The translations under genes were made by a program, and so were the position numbers. This document shows, in pieces, positions 1 through 7,903 of a stretch of DNA of 14,373 bases. Source of the stretch: an uncultured Rhizobiaceae group bacterium (GTDB lineage: Bacteria; Pseudomonadota; Alphaproteobacteria; Rhizobiales; Rhizobiaceae); the NCBI GenBank assembly GCA_937944075.1, contig CALDZZ010000070.1:1-14373 (forward strand), written 5' to 3'. Under the pieces are notes generated by a model, which was not told the DNA's origin, searched no databases, and saw only the letters and a list, made by a program, of their open reading frames with translations. How positions within the stretch are numbered: the stretch's first letter is position 1; each line of letters starts with the position of its first letter.

Positions 1-469
1 CTTGATGGCTCGTGGTGCTGGTGAAAACGTTAAAGGCATCTTCGGTTCAACAAACTGGCACTGGTCACTGACTGATGAAGGTTCAAAAGCTTTCGTTAAA
101 TCATTTGGTGAAAAGTATGGCTTCCCGCCATCACAGGCTGCGCATACAGTTTACTGTCAGACACTTCTATATGCTGATGCTGCTGAACGTGCTGGTACAT
201 TCAACCCGTGTGGTATCGTTGAAGCGCTTGAAGGCTTTGAGTTCGACGGTCTTGGTAATGGTAAGACACTTTATCGTGCTGAAGATCACCAGTGCTTCAA
301 AGACGTTCTGGTTGTGAAGGGTAAAGAAAACCCGACTTCAGAATTCGACGTTCTTGAAGTTGTGGAAGTTACTCCGGTTGACCAAGTTACATACGCACCT
401 GATCATCCGCAAATGCGTGATGCTAACGGCAATGCTGTTCCAATCGGTACATGTAACCCAGGCACTTAA
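1..469 (+). CDS. Branched-chain/polar amino-acid ABC transporter substrate-binding protein (3' part only)
   Basis: This is the C-terminal part, about 155 residues, of a periplasmic solute-binding protein. The frame is open to the left edge, so the true start and signal peptide lie outside the window. In-frame ATGs near base 5 are internal codons. The visible part alternates helices and strands as in the second lobe of type I (Leu/Ile/Val-binding, LivK/LivJ-like) periplasmic binding proteins. An example is the stretch with AHTVYCQTLLYADAAERAG followed by a segment like I-V-E-A-L-E-G-F-E-F-D. Position settles the family: two LivH/LivM permeases and two LivG/LivF ATPases follow on the same strand. 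The protein would capture the substrate in the periplasm and deliver it to the permease pair. The substrate cannot be read from this fragment. Branched-chain amino acids are the default, but short amides, urea or other amino acids are possible. The stop TAA is at 467-469. Confidence 0.88.
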   Translation, partial: LMARGAGENVKGIFGSTNWHWSLTDEGSKAFVKSFGEKYGFPPSQAAHTVYCQTLLYADAAERAGTFNPCGIVEALEGFEFDGLGNGKTLYRAEDHQCFKDVLVVKGKENPTSEFDVLEVVEVTPVDQVTYAPDHPQMRDANGNAVPIGTCNPGT

Positions 470-490
470 TCAAAGGCCTATAACATTTGG

Positions 491-517
491 AGGAGGGGAA
501 TTTCCCCTCCTTTCTTT
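491..517 (+). terminator. Hairpin terminator or attenuator between binding protein and permease genes
   Basis: The arms AGGAGGGG (491-498) and CCCCTCCT (504-511) pair perfectly around a five-base AATTT loop, followed by a T-rich TTTCTTT tract. It sits 21 bases after the stop of the binding-protein gene and before livH. An interrupted T tract may give partial termination, so the binding protein would be made in excess over the membrane parts, a common arrangement in ABC importer operons. Termination efficiency is inferred. Confidence 0.75.
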
Positions 518-563
518 ATCAAATGTGCTCAATTCTAATATAATTTAAGGTTTAGGTGATGCT

Positions 564-1595
564 ATGGACGCTATAATCCTGCAGATACTTAATGGCTTGG
601 ACAAAGGTTCAGCATATGCGCTGATTGCTCTGGGTCTTACATTGATTTTTGGTACACTCGGTGTGGTAAACTTTGCCCACGGAGCATTGTTTATGATCGG
701 TGCCTTTTGTGCTGTAACCATCAGTCGCCTTCTTACATTGAGCCATACAGTTCTGGATGAAACCAAAACTGACTTTTTGGGCAATCCGCTCAAGGTTGAT
801 GTGCCTTACATCTACGATATTTTTGGAGAGAGCGCTGGCAATGCAATCATTGACTGGTCTGTTCCCATATCAATTCTGTTTGCAATACCAATCATGATTT
901 TAATTGGCGTTATTATGGAGCGTGGCCTTATTAGGCACTTCTACAAGCGCCCGCATGCGGACCAGATCTTGGTGACTTTCGGTCTTGCGATCGTACTTCA
1001 GGAAATCATCAAGTATTTTTATGGTGCCAATCCGATACCAACACCAGCACCTGAAGCCTTTAAGGGGTCCTTTGACTTTGGCGCAATGCTTGGCATGGAA
1101 GGTGCTGGGATCATTTATCCGTATTGGCGTCTTGTTTATTTTGCCTTCTCAGCCGTGATCATCGGTGCTGTTTTTGCTTTCTTGCAGTTTACCACATTCG
1201 GCATGGTCGTACGTGCCGGCATGTCTGACCGGGAAACAGTTGGGCTATTGGGTATTAACATCGACAAACGCTTTACAATCATGTTTGGCCTTGCGGCTGC
1301 AGTAGCCGGGCTTGCGGGTGTCATGTATACACCGATTAACTCCCCCAATTATCACATGGGCATGGACTTTCTGGTTCTAAGCTTTGTTGTGGTTGTTGTG
1401 GGCGGCATGGGTTCCCTTTCGGGCGCGGTACTTGCAGGCTTCCTTTTGGGAATTCTTGAAAGCTTTGCATCCATGACTGTCGTGCTGGAAGCCCTTCCTG
1501 GCATCAATCAGATTATCATTTATCTTGTCGCAATCATTGTACTGCTCACTAGACCTAGAGGTCTTATGGGTAAAGCCGGTGTGATGGAGGAATAA
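564..1595 (+). CDS. livH: Branched-chain amino-acid ABC transporter permease, LivH type
   Basis: An inner-membrane permease of 343 residues and one half of the transmembrane channel of the transporter. It opens with the LivH-like segment LNGLDKGSAYALIALGLTLI, followed by IFGTLGVVNFAHGALFMIGA, the characteristic N-terminal helix pair of this family. Several further hydrophobic helices follow, and the coupling-loop region includes VVRAGMSDRETVGLLGINI, which contacts the ATPases. The C-terminal part has the family's VVVVGGMGSLSGAVLAGFLL segment. Length is slightly above the usual 290-310 residues because of an extra periplasmic loop around residues 50-95. The ATG at 564 is preceded by AGGTGA with short spacing. 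The stop lies two bases before livM, so the two permeases are probably co-translated and act as a LivH-LivM heterodimer. The substrate is not determined by the sequence. Confidence 0.93.
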   Translation: MDAIILQILNGLDKGSAYALIALGLTLIFGTLGVVNFAHGALFMIGAFCAVTISRLLTLSHTVLDETKTDFLGNPLKVDVPYIYDIFGESAGNAIIDWSVPISILFAIPIMILIGVIMERGLIRHFYKRPHADQILVTFGLAIVLQEIIKYFYGANPIPTPAPEAFKGSFDFGAMLGMEGAGIIYPYWRLVYFAFSAVIIGAVFAFLQFTTFGMVVRAGMSDRETVGLLGINIDKRFTIMFGLAAAVAGLAGVMYTPINSPNYHMGMDFLVLSFVVVVVGGMGSLSGAVLAGFLLGILESFASMTVVLEALPGINQIIIYLVAIIVLLTRPRGLMGKAGVMEE

Positions 1596-1597
1596 CC

Positions 1598-2800
1598 ATG
1601 CTGGGACTTAACAAAAAAGATTTTGGACTTTTGACAATCGTCATCATATTGACGGTCTTTGCTCCATTCCTGCTCAACCCGTTTCCTGAAGGCTCGGCAC
1701 TTGCGCAGTTTAACGCAGGCTATCCGGACTTGATGCAACGTCTTGTGATTTTCGGAATTTTTGCAATCGGCTTCAACATCCTCTTTGGCCTGACAGGCTA
1801 TTTGAGTTTCGGCCATGCTGCTTTCCTTGGTGCTGGCAGTTATGCAGGCATCTGGATGATTAAACTGCTTACGCTGAACATCGTCCCGGCAATTGTCGCA
1901 TCCATTATTGTTGCAGGCCTTTTCTCTTTACTGGTTGGCTGGATTTCCCTGAGACGTTCCGGGATTTACTTCTCTATTCTGACCCTGGCCTTTGCGCAGA
2001 TGTCTTATTCACTTGCGTATTCAGTGCTGACACCAATAACAGGTGGTGAAACCGGTCTACAACCAAAGGTGAGCGATCCAAGAATTTTTGATGCAGCGCT
2101 TGCAGAAGGTACAACACCGCGAGCGAATTTGTTTGGCATGTTCATGAATGATAGCTATGAACTTTCAGTGGCAGGTTGGGTCTTTACGTTCAATGTGGGT
2201 TACTACATTGCTGCAATCTTCATGGTCATTGCATTTTATATTTCCATTCGCATTTTCAGATCGCCGTTTGGGCTTATGCTGCGTGCGGTAAAATCAAACC
2301 AGCAACGCTTGAATTACACTGGCGTTCAATCAAAGCCTTATACGCTTGCCGCATTCGTTATTTCCGGAATGTATGCAGGCCTTGCAGGCGGCCTGTTGGT
2401 TGCGATGGACACACAAGCAGGCGCAGAGCGCATGTTCTGGACTGCTTCCGGTGAGGTTGTCTTGATGACCATTTTGGGCGGGGCAGGAACATTAATCGGC
2501 CCAGTACTGGGCGCTGGCTTTATCAAGTATTTTGAAAATATTGTTTCCAAGATTAATGAAAGCATTTTGCAGGCATGGTTCTCTTTCATGCCAGAGGCAA
2601 TACAGGATTTGTTTGTGGCAATCTTCTATCCGTTTATCGGCAAGGGTGGGCATTTGACATTGGGTATTATTTTCATGCTTGTCGTTATCTTCCTGCCAGG
2701 CGGGTTGATGGAAGGCGGTCAGCGTATTGCCAATCTTTTCAAGAAAAAAACAAAATCAGACACAGGTTCCGGCAATGCCTCACCTGCGGCTGCTGAATAG
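1598..2800 (+). CDS. livM: Branched-chain amino-acid ABC transporter permease, LivM type
   Basis: The second inner-membrane permease of the transporter, 400 residues. Family marks include LVIFGIFAIGFNILFGLTGY followed by LSFGHAAFLGAGSYAG near residues 47-85. LRRSGIYFSILTLAFAQM marks the region before a long loop. RSPFGLMLRAVKSNQQRLNYTG forms the cytoplasmic coupling loop, and TILGGAGTLIGPVLGAG is the conserved C-terminal helix. It is longer than a typical LivM core because of a periplasmic insert around residues 145-190 and a hydrophilic Lys/Ser-rich tail. The start ATG at 1598 has a clear GGAGGA ribosome site seven to eight bases upstream, inside the end of livH, so translation is probably coupled. 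It would pair with LivH to form the channel energised by LivG and LivF. Confidence 0.93.
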   Translation: MLGLNKKDFGLLTIVIILTVFAPFLLNPFPEGSALAQFNAGYPDLMQRLVIFGIFAIGFNILFGLTGYLSFGHAAFLGAGSYAGIWMIKLLTLNIVPAIVASIIVAGLFSLLVGWISLRRSGIYFSILTLAFAQMSYSLAYSVLTPITGGETGLQPKVSDPRIFDAALAEGTTPRANLFGMFMNDSYELSVAGWVFTFNVGYYIAAIFMVIAFYISIRIFRSPFGLMLRAVKSNQQRLNYTGVQSKPYTLAAFVISGMYAGLAGGLLVAMDTQAGAERMFWTASGEVVLMTILGGAGTLIGPVLGAGFIKYFENIVSKINESILQAWFSFMPEAIQDLFVAIFYPFIGKGGHLTLGIIFMLVVIFLPGGLMEGGQRIANLFKKKTKSDTGSGNASPAAAE

Positions 2801-2814
2801 GGGACTTTGGGTAA

Positions 2815-3570
2815 ATGAGTATTCTCGAGGTTAGAGGTGTTAACAAAAGCTTCGGCGGCTTGCAGGCACTGAATGATGTAAATTTGAGTGTTGAAGAAGG
2901 AACGGTGCATGCAATTATCGGCCCCAATGGTGCCGGCAAGTCCACCCTTCTGAACTGTTTCATTGGCAAACTGGTGCCCGACACGGGTACGGTCAATTTT
3001 AATGGCCATTCACTATTGGGTATCAAGCCGCATGAAATCAATCAGCTTGGTGTGAGCAGGGTTTTCCAGACACCGGAAATTTTTGCGGACCTCACGGTTT
3101 TTGAAAATGTGATTATTGCCTGTTTTGCAAAGCGTGATGGTTCTTTTGCACTCAATGCCATGGCAAGCATTGCTTCACAAAACGACATGAAGGAAAAAGC
3201 TGAACAGATGTTGATTGATGTCAACATGATCGACAAGCGTGATGAAATTGCTTCATCCATGTCACGTGGTGACAAGCGTCGATTGGAAATGGCAATGTGC
3301 CTTGCACAGGATCCTAAGCTTCTGCTTCTTGATGAGCCGACAGCTGGCATGGCGCGTGCCGACACCAACAATACAATTGATCTGCTTAGGGAAATTCAGC
3401 AGGCTAGCGGCATTACCATGGCAATTATCGAACATGACATGCATGTTGTATTCTCGCTGGCAGAGAAAATCTCCGTGCTGGCACAAGGAACGGTAATTGT
3501 GGAAGATGCGCCGGAAAATATCAAAGGTAATCCTAAAGTACAGGAAGCATACCTTGGGGGGGCACACTAA
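2815..3570 (+). CDS. livG: Branched-chain amino-acid ABC transporter ATP-binding protein, LivG type
   Basis: A cytoplasmic ATPase subunit of 251 residues, the usual size. The Walker A motif GPNGAGKST is at residues 36-44. The Walker B motif LLLLDEPTAG has Asp173 and the catalytic Glu174, and the switch histidine is His207 in IIEHDMH. The signature loop is unusual: it reads MSRGDKRRLE (Ser150-Arg151-Gly152-Asp153) rather than LSGGQ or the LSYGQ typical of enterobacterial LivG. From memory, the same SRGDKRRLE form with MARADTNNTIDLL is found in a subset of alphaproteobacterial LivG-like proteins, so it is probably a subfamily trait rather than damage. The gene starts 14 bases after livM. Its stop codon shares one base with the livF start, which points to translational coupling of the two ATPases. 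Confidence 0.93.
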   Translation: MSILEVRGVNKSFGGLQALNDVNLSVEEGTVHAIIGPNGAGKSTLLNCFIGKLVPDTGTVNFNGHSLLGIKPHEINQLGVSRVFQTPEIFADLTVFENVIIACFAKRDGSFALNAMASIASQNDMKEKAEQMLIDVNMIDKRDEIASSMSRGDKRRLEMAMCLAQDPKLLLLDEPTAGMARADTNNTIDLLREIQQASGITMAIIEHDMHVVFSLAEKISVLAQGTVIVEDAPENIKGNPKVQEAYLGGAH

Positions 3571-4322
3571 TGTCTGATAAAAAGCCAATCCGTGAGAGCA
3601 TCAATCCTAACCATGAGCCGGCCTATTTCTCTGCTTGGGAACTCAATGCCTATTATGGTGAGAGTTTCATTGTTCAGGGCGTAAGCATGAAGATTCACGA
3701 GGGTGAGATTCTTGCACTCCTGGGTCGTAATGGTGCAGGTAAAACCTCGACGCTACGTGCAATTGCACGCCTTGCTGATCCAATGCTGACCCATGGCGAA
3801 ATCTGGCTTGATCATCAGCCGCTTCACACCATGAAGAGCCATGAAGCATCGCAATCAGGTGTTGGTCTAGTGCCTGAGGACCGTCGCATCATTCAGGGTT
3901 TGACAGTTGAAGAAAACATCAAGCTGGCACAAATTACTGAACCGGTTGGCTGGTCTCTTGAGCGCATTTACGATCTCTTCCCAAGACTGGGCGAGCGTCG
4001 CAAACAGGAAGGCACAACACTTTCAGGTGGCGAGCAACAAATGCTTGCAATTGGTCGTGCACTTTCAAGGGATATCAAGCTTCTTCTGCTGGATGAACCC
4101 TATGAGGGACTTGCACCTGTTATTGTTCAGGAAATTGAAAAAACACTTCAGCTTATTCGCGAAGAAGGCATGACAACCATTATCGTCGAGCAGAATGCTG
4201 TTGCAGCCCTTAATTTGGCAGACCGTGCAGTCATTCTTGATACCGGACAGGTTGTTTATGACGGCACTGCGAAAGAAGTTCTGGATAACGAAGACCTGCG
4301 CCACGAATATCTGGCGATCTAA
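3570..4322 (+). CDS. livF: Branched-chain amino-acid ABC transporter ATP-binding protein, LivF type
   Basis: The second ATPase subunit, 250 residues. The Walker A motif GRNGAGKTS is at residues 52-60, the canonical signature LSGGEQQ starts at Leu151, and Walker B LLLLDEPYEGLAP has Asp175 and Glu176. The EQN in IIVEQNAVAAL replaces the usual switch His with Gln/Asn, as is normal for LivF. It has an N-terminal extension of roughly 20 polar residues before the core (SAWELNAYYGES) compared with short LivF proteins. The start ATG overlaps the livG stop by one base (TAATG). It would form the ATPase heterodimer with LivG. It is the last gene of the operon, and an intrinsic terminator follows about 25 bases after the stop. 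Confidence 0.93.
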   Translation: MSDKKPIRESINPNHEPAYFSAWELNAYYGESFIVQGVSMKIHEGEILALLGRNGAGKTSTLRAIARLADPMLTHGEIWLDHQPLHTMKSHEASQSGVGLVPEDRRIIQGLTVEENIKLAQITEPVGWSLERIYDLFPRLGERRKQEGTTLSGGEQQMLAIGRALSRDIKLLLLDEPYEGLAPVIVQEIEKTLQLIREEGMTTIIVEQNAVAALNLADRAVILDTGQVVYDGTAKEVLDNEDLRHEYLAI

Positions 4323-4345
4323 CAGCTTCATATTAACCGAAATTC

Positions 4346-4384
4346 AAAAACCCTTTCTGTGAAGCAGAAGGGGTTTTTTGTTTT
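4346..4384 (+). terminator. Intrinsic terminator of the liv-type operon
   Basis: The arms AAAACCCTTTCTG (4347-4359) and CAGAAGGGGTTTT (4365-4377) pair over 13 positions with one G-U wobble. The loop is five bases (TGAAG), and a TTTTTTGTTTT tract follows. It lies directly behind livF and closes the transporter operon. The A-tract on the other side could also give some bidirectional activity. Confidence 0.9.
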
Positions 4385-4434
4385 GGCTGATTTACCAAAT
4401 TCATTAGCGACCTATATCTCGTATAGAACCGCTA

Positions 4435-5472
4435 TTGAACAAGGTAAATGCAATCACCAATAATGCAGAAAACTGGATGCAGGTTAGGCGACAGGGGCTC
4501 TATTGTGTTCCTGCAGAAGCTTATATAGACCCACATGAGCCGGTTGAGCGTGCCATCATTACGCACGGCCACGCAGACCATGCACGCCCAGGACACGGGG
4601 AGGTTCTGGCAACACCGCAAACACAGGCTATCATGAAAGTCAGATATCCAGAGGATAATCCTGTCCGGATTTCGCTGGAATATCACCAATCGCATGGATT
4701 GAAAAATAATATAAACCTGTGGTTTGCGCCAGCAGGTCATGTGCTGGGGAGTGCTCAGGCAGTTGTTGAATTTGACAATCATCGCCTTGTCGTATCAGGC
4801 GACTATAAACGCCATGACGACCCTACGTGTAAACCCTTTGAGGTTGTCAAGTGCGATACCTTTGTCACCGAGGCTACCTTTGCATTACCCGTTTTTTCCC
4901 ACCCCAAACTGGAACATGAAATGTCAAAGGTCTTGCGTTCGCTGGATGCCTTTCCTGAGCGCGCGCACCTGATTGGTGTTTATGGTCTGGGCAAGTGCCA
5001 ACGTGTCATGAAGTCCTTGCGAAATGCCGGTTATCAAGATCCTTTTTATTTGCATGGAGCACTTGTTGGCCTGACAAAACTCTACGAAGAATTTGGGCAG
5101 GATTTTGGACAATGGATCGCAGCGACGGAACTCAAAGGCAAGGCGAGAGAAGAAATGCGCGGCCGCATTGTTCTGGCGCCCCCTTCCACGCTTGCAGATC
5201 GCTGGAGCCGCAGTTTGCCGGACATGCTTCCCATCATGGCTTCCGGCTGGATGCAGATCAGGGCGCGTGCCAGACAACGCAGAGCTGAAATGGCGCTGAT
5301 AGTATCTGATCATGCAGACTGGAATGATCTCATTCGTACGGTTGAGGAAACGGAAGCTTCAGCCGTCTGGATAACGCATGGCAGGACGGATGCGCTTGAA
5401 TATGAACTTCGCAAGCGGGGAATACATGCAAAGGCGCTAGACCTGATTGGCCGCGAGGAGGACAGCGAATAA
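4435..5472 (+). CDS. Ligase-associated DNA exonuclease, metallo-beta-lactamase fold
   Basis: A predicted nuclease of the beta-CASP-like metallo-beta-lactamase group found beside bacterial ATP-dependent DNA ligases. The metal-binding motif HGHADH lies at residues 44-49 (His44, His46, Asp48, His49, counted from the TTG at 4435). Further metal-site regions are APAGHVLGSAQ and VVSGDYKRHDD. The family's start region RQGLYCVPAEAYIDPHEPVE is present. The protein ends with a WITHGRTDALEYELRKRG segment that supplies a last histidine. At 345 residues it is of usual length. The start is uncertain. The TTG at 4435 gives a 20-residue lead before the GLYC motif, while an in-frame ATG at 4477 gives a six-residue lead, and neither has a strong ribosome site. 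The stop shares one base with the ligase start, so the two are probably co-translated and act on the same DNA ends, trimming before joining. The biochemical role is inferred from family and neighbour. Confidence 0.9.
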   Translation: MNKVNAITNNAENWMQVRRQGLYCVPAEAYIDPHEPVERAIITHGHADHARPGHGEVLATPQTQAIMKVRYPEDNPVRISLEYHQSHGLKNNINLWFAPAGHVLGSAQAVVEFDNHRLVVSGDYKRHDDPTCKPFEVVKCDTFVTEATFALPVFSHPKLEHEMSKVLRSLDAFPERAHLIGVYGLGKCQRVMKSLRNAGYQDPFYLHGALVGLTKLYEEFGQDFGQWIAATELKGKAREEMRGRIVLAPPSTLADRWSRSLPDMLPIMASGWMQIRARARQRRAEMALIVSDHADWNDLIRTVEETEASAVWITHGRTDALEYELRKRGIHAKALDLIGREEDSE

Positions 5473-7061
5473 TGGAAGACTTTTCGCGACTTCTTGATGA
5501 ATTGTATTTTACCAATGCAACCTCAGCCAAGGAAAAAATTCTGGCAAATTTTTTGCGATCCACACCAGATCCTGACAGGGGCTGGGCGCTAGCTGGAATT
5601 GCCGGAACATTACGATTTGATCTTTTCAAGAGAAACCTGTCGAAGTCACTTATACTGGAAAGAATGGATGAGGAACTGTTTAAACTCTCCTATGATTATG
5701 TCGGAGAATTATCCGAGACCATTGCCCTTGCCTGGCAGGTTTCAGAAAATCCGGTTTTGCTCAACAAGCTTCCAGGTCTGACAGAAGTAATCAGCGAGTT
5801 TCAGGGCAGGGGCAAGGAAGGCATAAGGCAATATCTGGTGGAACTGCTGGATAACATGACCCCGCCACAGCGATGGGCCTTGTTAAAGCTTGGAACCAGG
5901 GGATTGCGCATTGGCATGTCGGCACGCTCTGTGAAGCGAACCCTTGCAAACATGAAATCAGTGGAACTGGAAGTCATTGAAGAACTTTGGCACGGGCTTG
6001 AGCCACCGTATGAAAGCCTGTTTGCATGGATAGACGGAAAGGCTGATATTCCCGATATTTCTAACGCTATTCGCTACCTGCCTGTCATGCTGGCTCACCC
6101 ACTGGATGAGGAAAAGGATTTTGAACGTATCACCCCCCAGACGCATATCGCCGAATGGAAATGGGATGGTATCCGCGTGCAGATTGCTTCAAATGGAGAT
6201 GAGACCCGAATTTTCTCCAGAACAGGCGATGACATTTCCGGCTCCTTTCCAGACCTTGTTGAGGCGGTGGATTTTCATGCAATCATAGATGGCGAATTAC
6301 TGGTACGCAAAAATGGCGAGATAGGCTCATTCAATGATCTGCAACAAAGGCTGAACAAGAAAAAACCAAGTGCCAAACTGATGAGTGAGTTACCGGTTCA
6401 TTTTCGTGCCTATGACATCCTCTCAAAAAACGGAGAAAGCCTTCGACGATTGTCATTGGAATCGCGAAAGGAGGAACTGACTTCCCTGTTTGAGAATTTT
6501 GATGAGACGACTTTCTCCATGTCAAAACCCTTGGCATTTTCCAACATTGAAGATTTGAAAAAAATGCGCCAGCAAGCCGAGCAGTCGAACGGTCTTCTGG
6601 AGGGCTTGATGATCAAGGACAAATCCAGCTCATATGTTTCAGGTCGGCCGAAACACGCATGGTATAAATGGAAATGTGATCCTTACCTGCTTGATGCAGT
6701 GCTCATGTATGCCCAGCGTGGTCATGGAAGGCGGTCGTCCTATTATTCTGATTATACGTTTGGCCTTTGGAACGACAAAGGCGAACTCTTGCCAATTGGA
6801 AAAGCCTATTTCGGTTTTACAGATGAGGAATTAAAGCAGATAGATAACTGGATCAGAAAACACAAGATGAAGCGATTTGGTCCGGTTCAGGAAGTTAAAA
6901 AAGAACTGGTTTTTGAAGTGGCTTTTGATAGCGCTCATAATAGCACACGCCATAAATCGGGCTATGCGCTAAGGTTTCCAAGAATTCATCGCATACGCTG
7001 GGACAAACCGGCAAGTGAGGCCAATGTATTGGCAGACCTGGAAAAACTTGTACATGATTAG
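5472..7061 (+). CDS. ATP-dependent DNA ligase (ligase-associated repair cluster type)
   Basis: Seals DNA nicks through an enzyme-AMP intermediate. All nucleotidyltransferase motifs are visible: motif I EWKWDGIRVQ with the catalytic lysine at Lys230, an RTGDDIS region just after, motif III IIDGELLV, FRAYDIL, motif IV EGLMIKD and motif V WYKWKCDP. The roughly 200 N-terminal residues form the helical DNA-binding domain (LKLGTRGLRIGMSARSVK is typical). The C-terminal part, with ELVFEVAFDS and ending near RFPRIHRIRWDK, is the OB-fold domain. The length of 529 residues is normal for this bacterial family, which is separate from the essential NAD-dependent LigA and from LigD of end joining. The ATG at 5472 overlaps the exonuclease stop by one base. 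The family is commonly encoded with an Lhr-type helicase and a PdeM-type phosphoesterase, which are not in this window. Confidence 0.95.
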   Translation: MEDFSRLLDELYFTNATSAKEKILANFLRSTPDPDRGWALAGIAGTLRFDLFKRNLSKSLILERMDEELFKLSYDYVGELSETIALAWQVSENPVLLNKLPGLTEVISEFQGRGKEGIRQYLVELLDNMTPPQRWALLKLGTRGLRIGMSARSVKRTLANMKSVELEVIEELWHGLEPPYESLFAWIDGKADIPDISNAIRYLPVMLAHPLDEEKDFERITPQTHIAEWKWDGIRVQIASNGDETRIFSRTGDDISGSFPDLVEAVDFHAIIDGELLVRKNGEIGSFNDLQQRLNKKKPSAKLMSELPVHFRAYDILSKNGESLRRLSLESRKEELTSLFENFDETTFSMSKPLAFSNIEDLKKMRQQAEQSNGLLEGLMIKDKSSSYVSGRPKHAWYKWKCDPYLLDAVLMYAQRGHGRRSSYYSDYTFGLWNDKGELLPIGKAYFGFTDEELKQIDNWIRKHKMKRFGPVQEVKKELVFEVAFDSAHNSTRHKSGYALRFPRIHRIRWDKPASEANVLADLEKLVHD

Positions 7062-7129
7062 GTATTAAACACACTAGTTTGACCATTGTGTTATTTGCCA
7101 TTTTTATGCAGGTGAGATTAATTATTTCA

Positions 7130-7903
7130 ATGATGATAGCCAGACTTTTATTTGCCATATGTTTATCAATTGGTCTTGTGAATACGGCAAGTGCTGAAGA
7201 GGTAGACCTTGAACTTGTGCTTGCAATGGATGCATCCGGGTCGATCAGCGAGAAGGATTATATCCTCCAGTTGGAAGGAACAGCTGCCGCCTTCAGGGAT
7301 CCTGAAATTCAGGCAGCCATCGCATCAGGACCCTTGGGGCGGATCGCGGTAATTATTCTGTTGTGGTCTGATGCTTCTTTTGAAAAGGTTGATACAGGTT
7401 GGTTCCTGCTGGACAGCCCCCAATCCGCAAATATTTTTGCAACCAGCATCTTGCGGTTTCAGGTGAATGAGGATGGTTCCATTGCTGGTGGTATTGGTGG
7501 GGGTACAGGCATTGGAGCCGGTGTCGGAGCCGCATTAAACCTGCTCAATGGAAACAAATATAAGGGATTGCGTCGTGTAATCGATATTTCGGGAGATGGC
7601 ATTGAAACCGAGTTTGATTTTTCAAAAGGGCTCATGATCAGGGACGCAAGAATAATTGCTGATCGTGAAAAAGTAACAATTAACGGCCTGCCTATCCTCA
7701 ATGAGAACTTCCCAAATCTGGATCGTTATTACCGCAAGGAAGTGATAGTTGGACCTGGTGCCTTTGTTGAAGTGGCTGACGGTTTCAAGGACTTCGGCAG
7801 AGCCATCAAACAGAAACTCTTGCGTGAAATCAGTAGTAATCTGGCTTCTTTGCCCGGAAACAAAAATCAACAATATGCCAGGGCAGCTGTACACTCCAGA
7901 TAG
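7130..7903 (+). CDS. DUF1194 protein: exported von Willebrand factor A-like domain
   Basis: An exported protein with a vWA-like fold. From the ATG at 7130 it opens with a signal peptide: MMIAR, a hydrophobic stretch, then a likely cleavage after TASA before EEVDLEL. The metal-ion-dependent adhesion motif D-A-S-G-S (Asp34, Ser36, Ser38) follows in ELVLAMDASGSISEKDY. LGRIAVIILLWSD, GGGTGIGAGVGAAL and RRVIDISGDG are hallmark segments of DUF1194. The C-terminal part ends with a VADGFKDFGRAIKQKLLREI helix, also typical. The start is a choice. The frame is open from a TTG at 7079 and has another ATG at 7106, but 7130 or 7133 gives a proper short n-region for export. It lies 68 bases after the ligase and may be read through from the repair pair, although nothing in it suggests DNA repair. 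Its partner or ligand is unknown. The stop abuts the convergent kinase gene. Confidence 0.88.
   Translation: MMIARLLFAICLSIGLVNTASAEEVDLELVLAMDASGSISEKDYILQLEGTAAAFRDPEIQAAIASGPLGRIAVIILLWSDASFEKVDTGWFLLDSPQSANIFATSILRFQVNEDGSIAGGIGGGTGIGAGVGAALNLLNGNKYKGLRRVIDISGDGIETEFDFSKGLMIRDARIIADREKVTINGLPILNENFPNLDRYYRKEVIVGPGAFVEVADGFKDFGRAIKQKLLREISSNLASLPGNKNQQYARAAVHSR

Noticed and set aside
1..4385. Reading the transporter as a urea (Urt) system
   Set aside because: Urt permeases and binding proteins have distinctive features that I cannot see here, and the binding protein is cut; the general liv-type assignment is safer.
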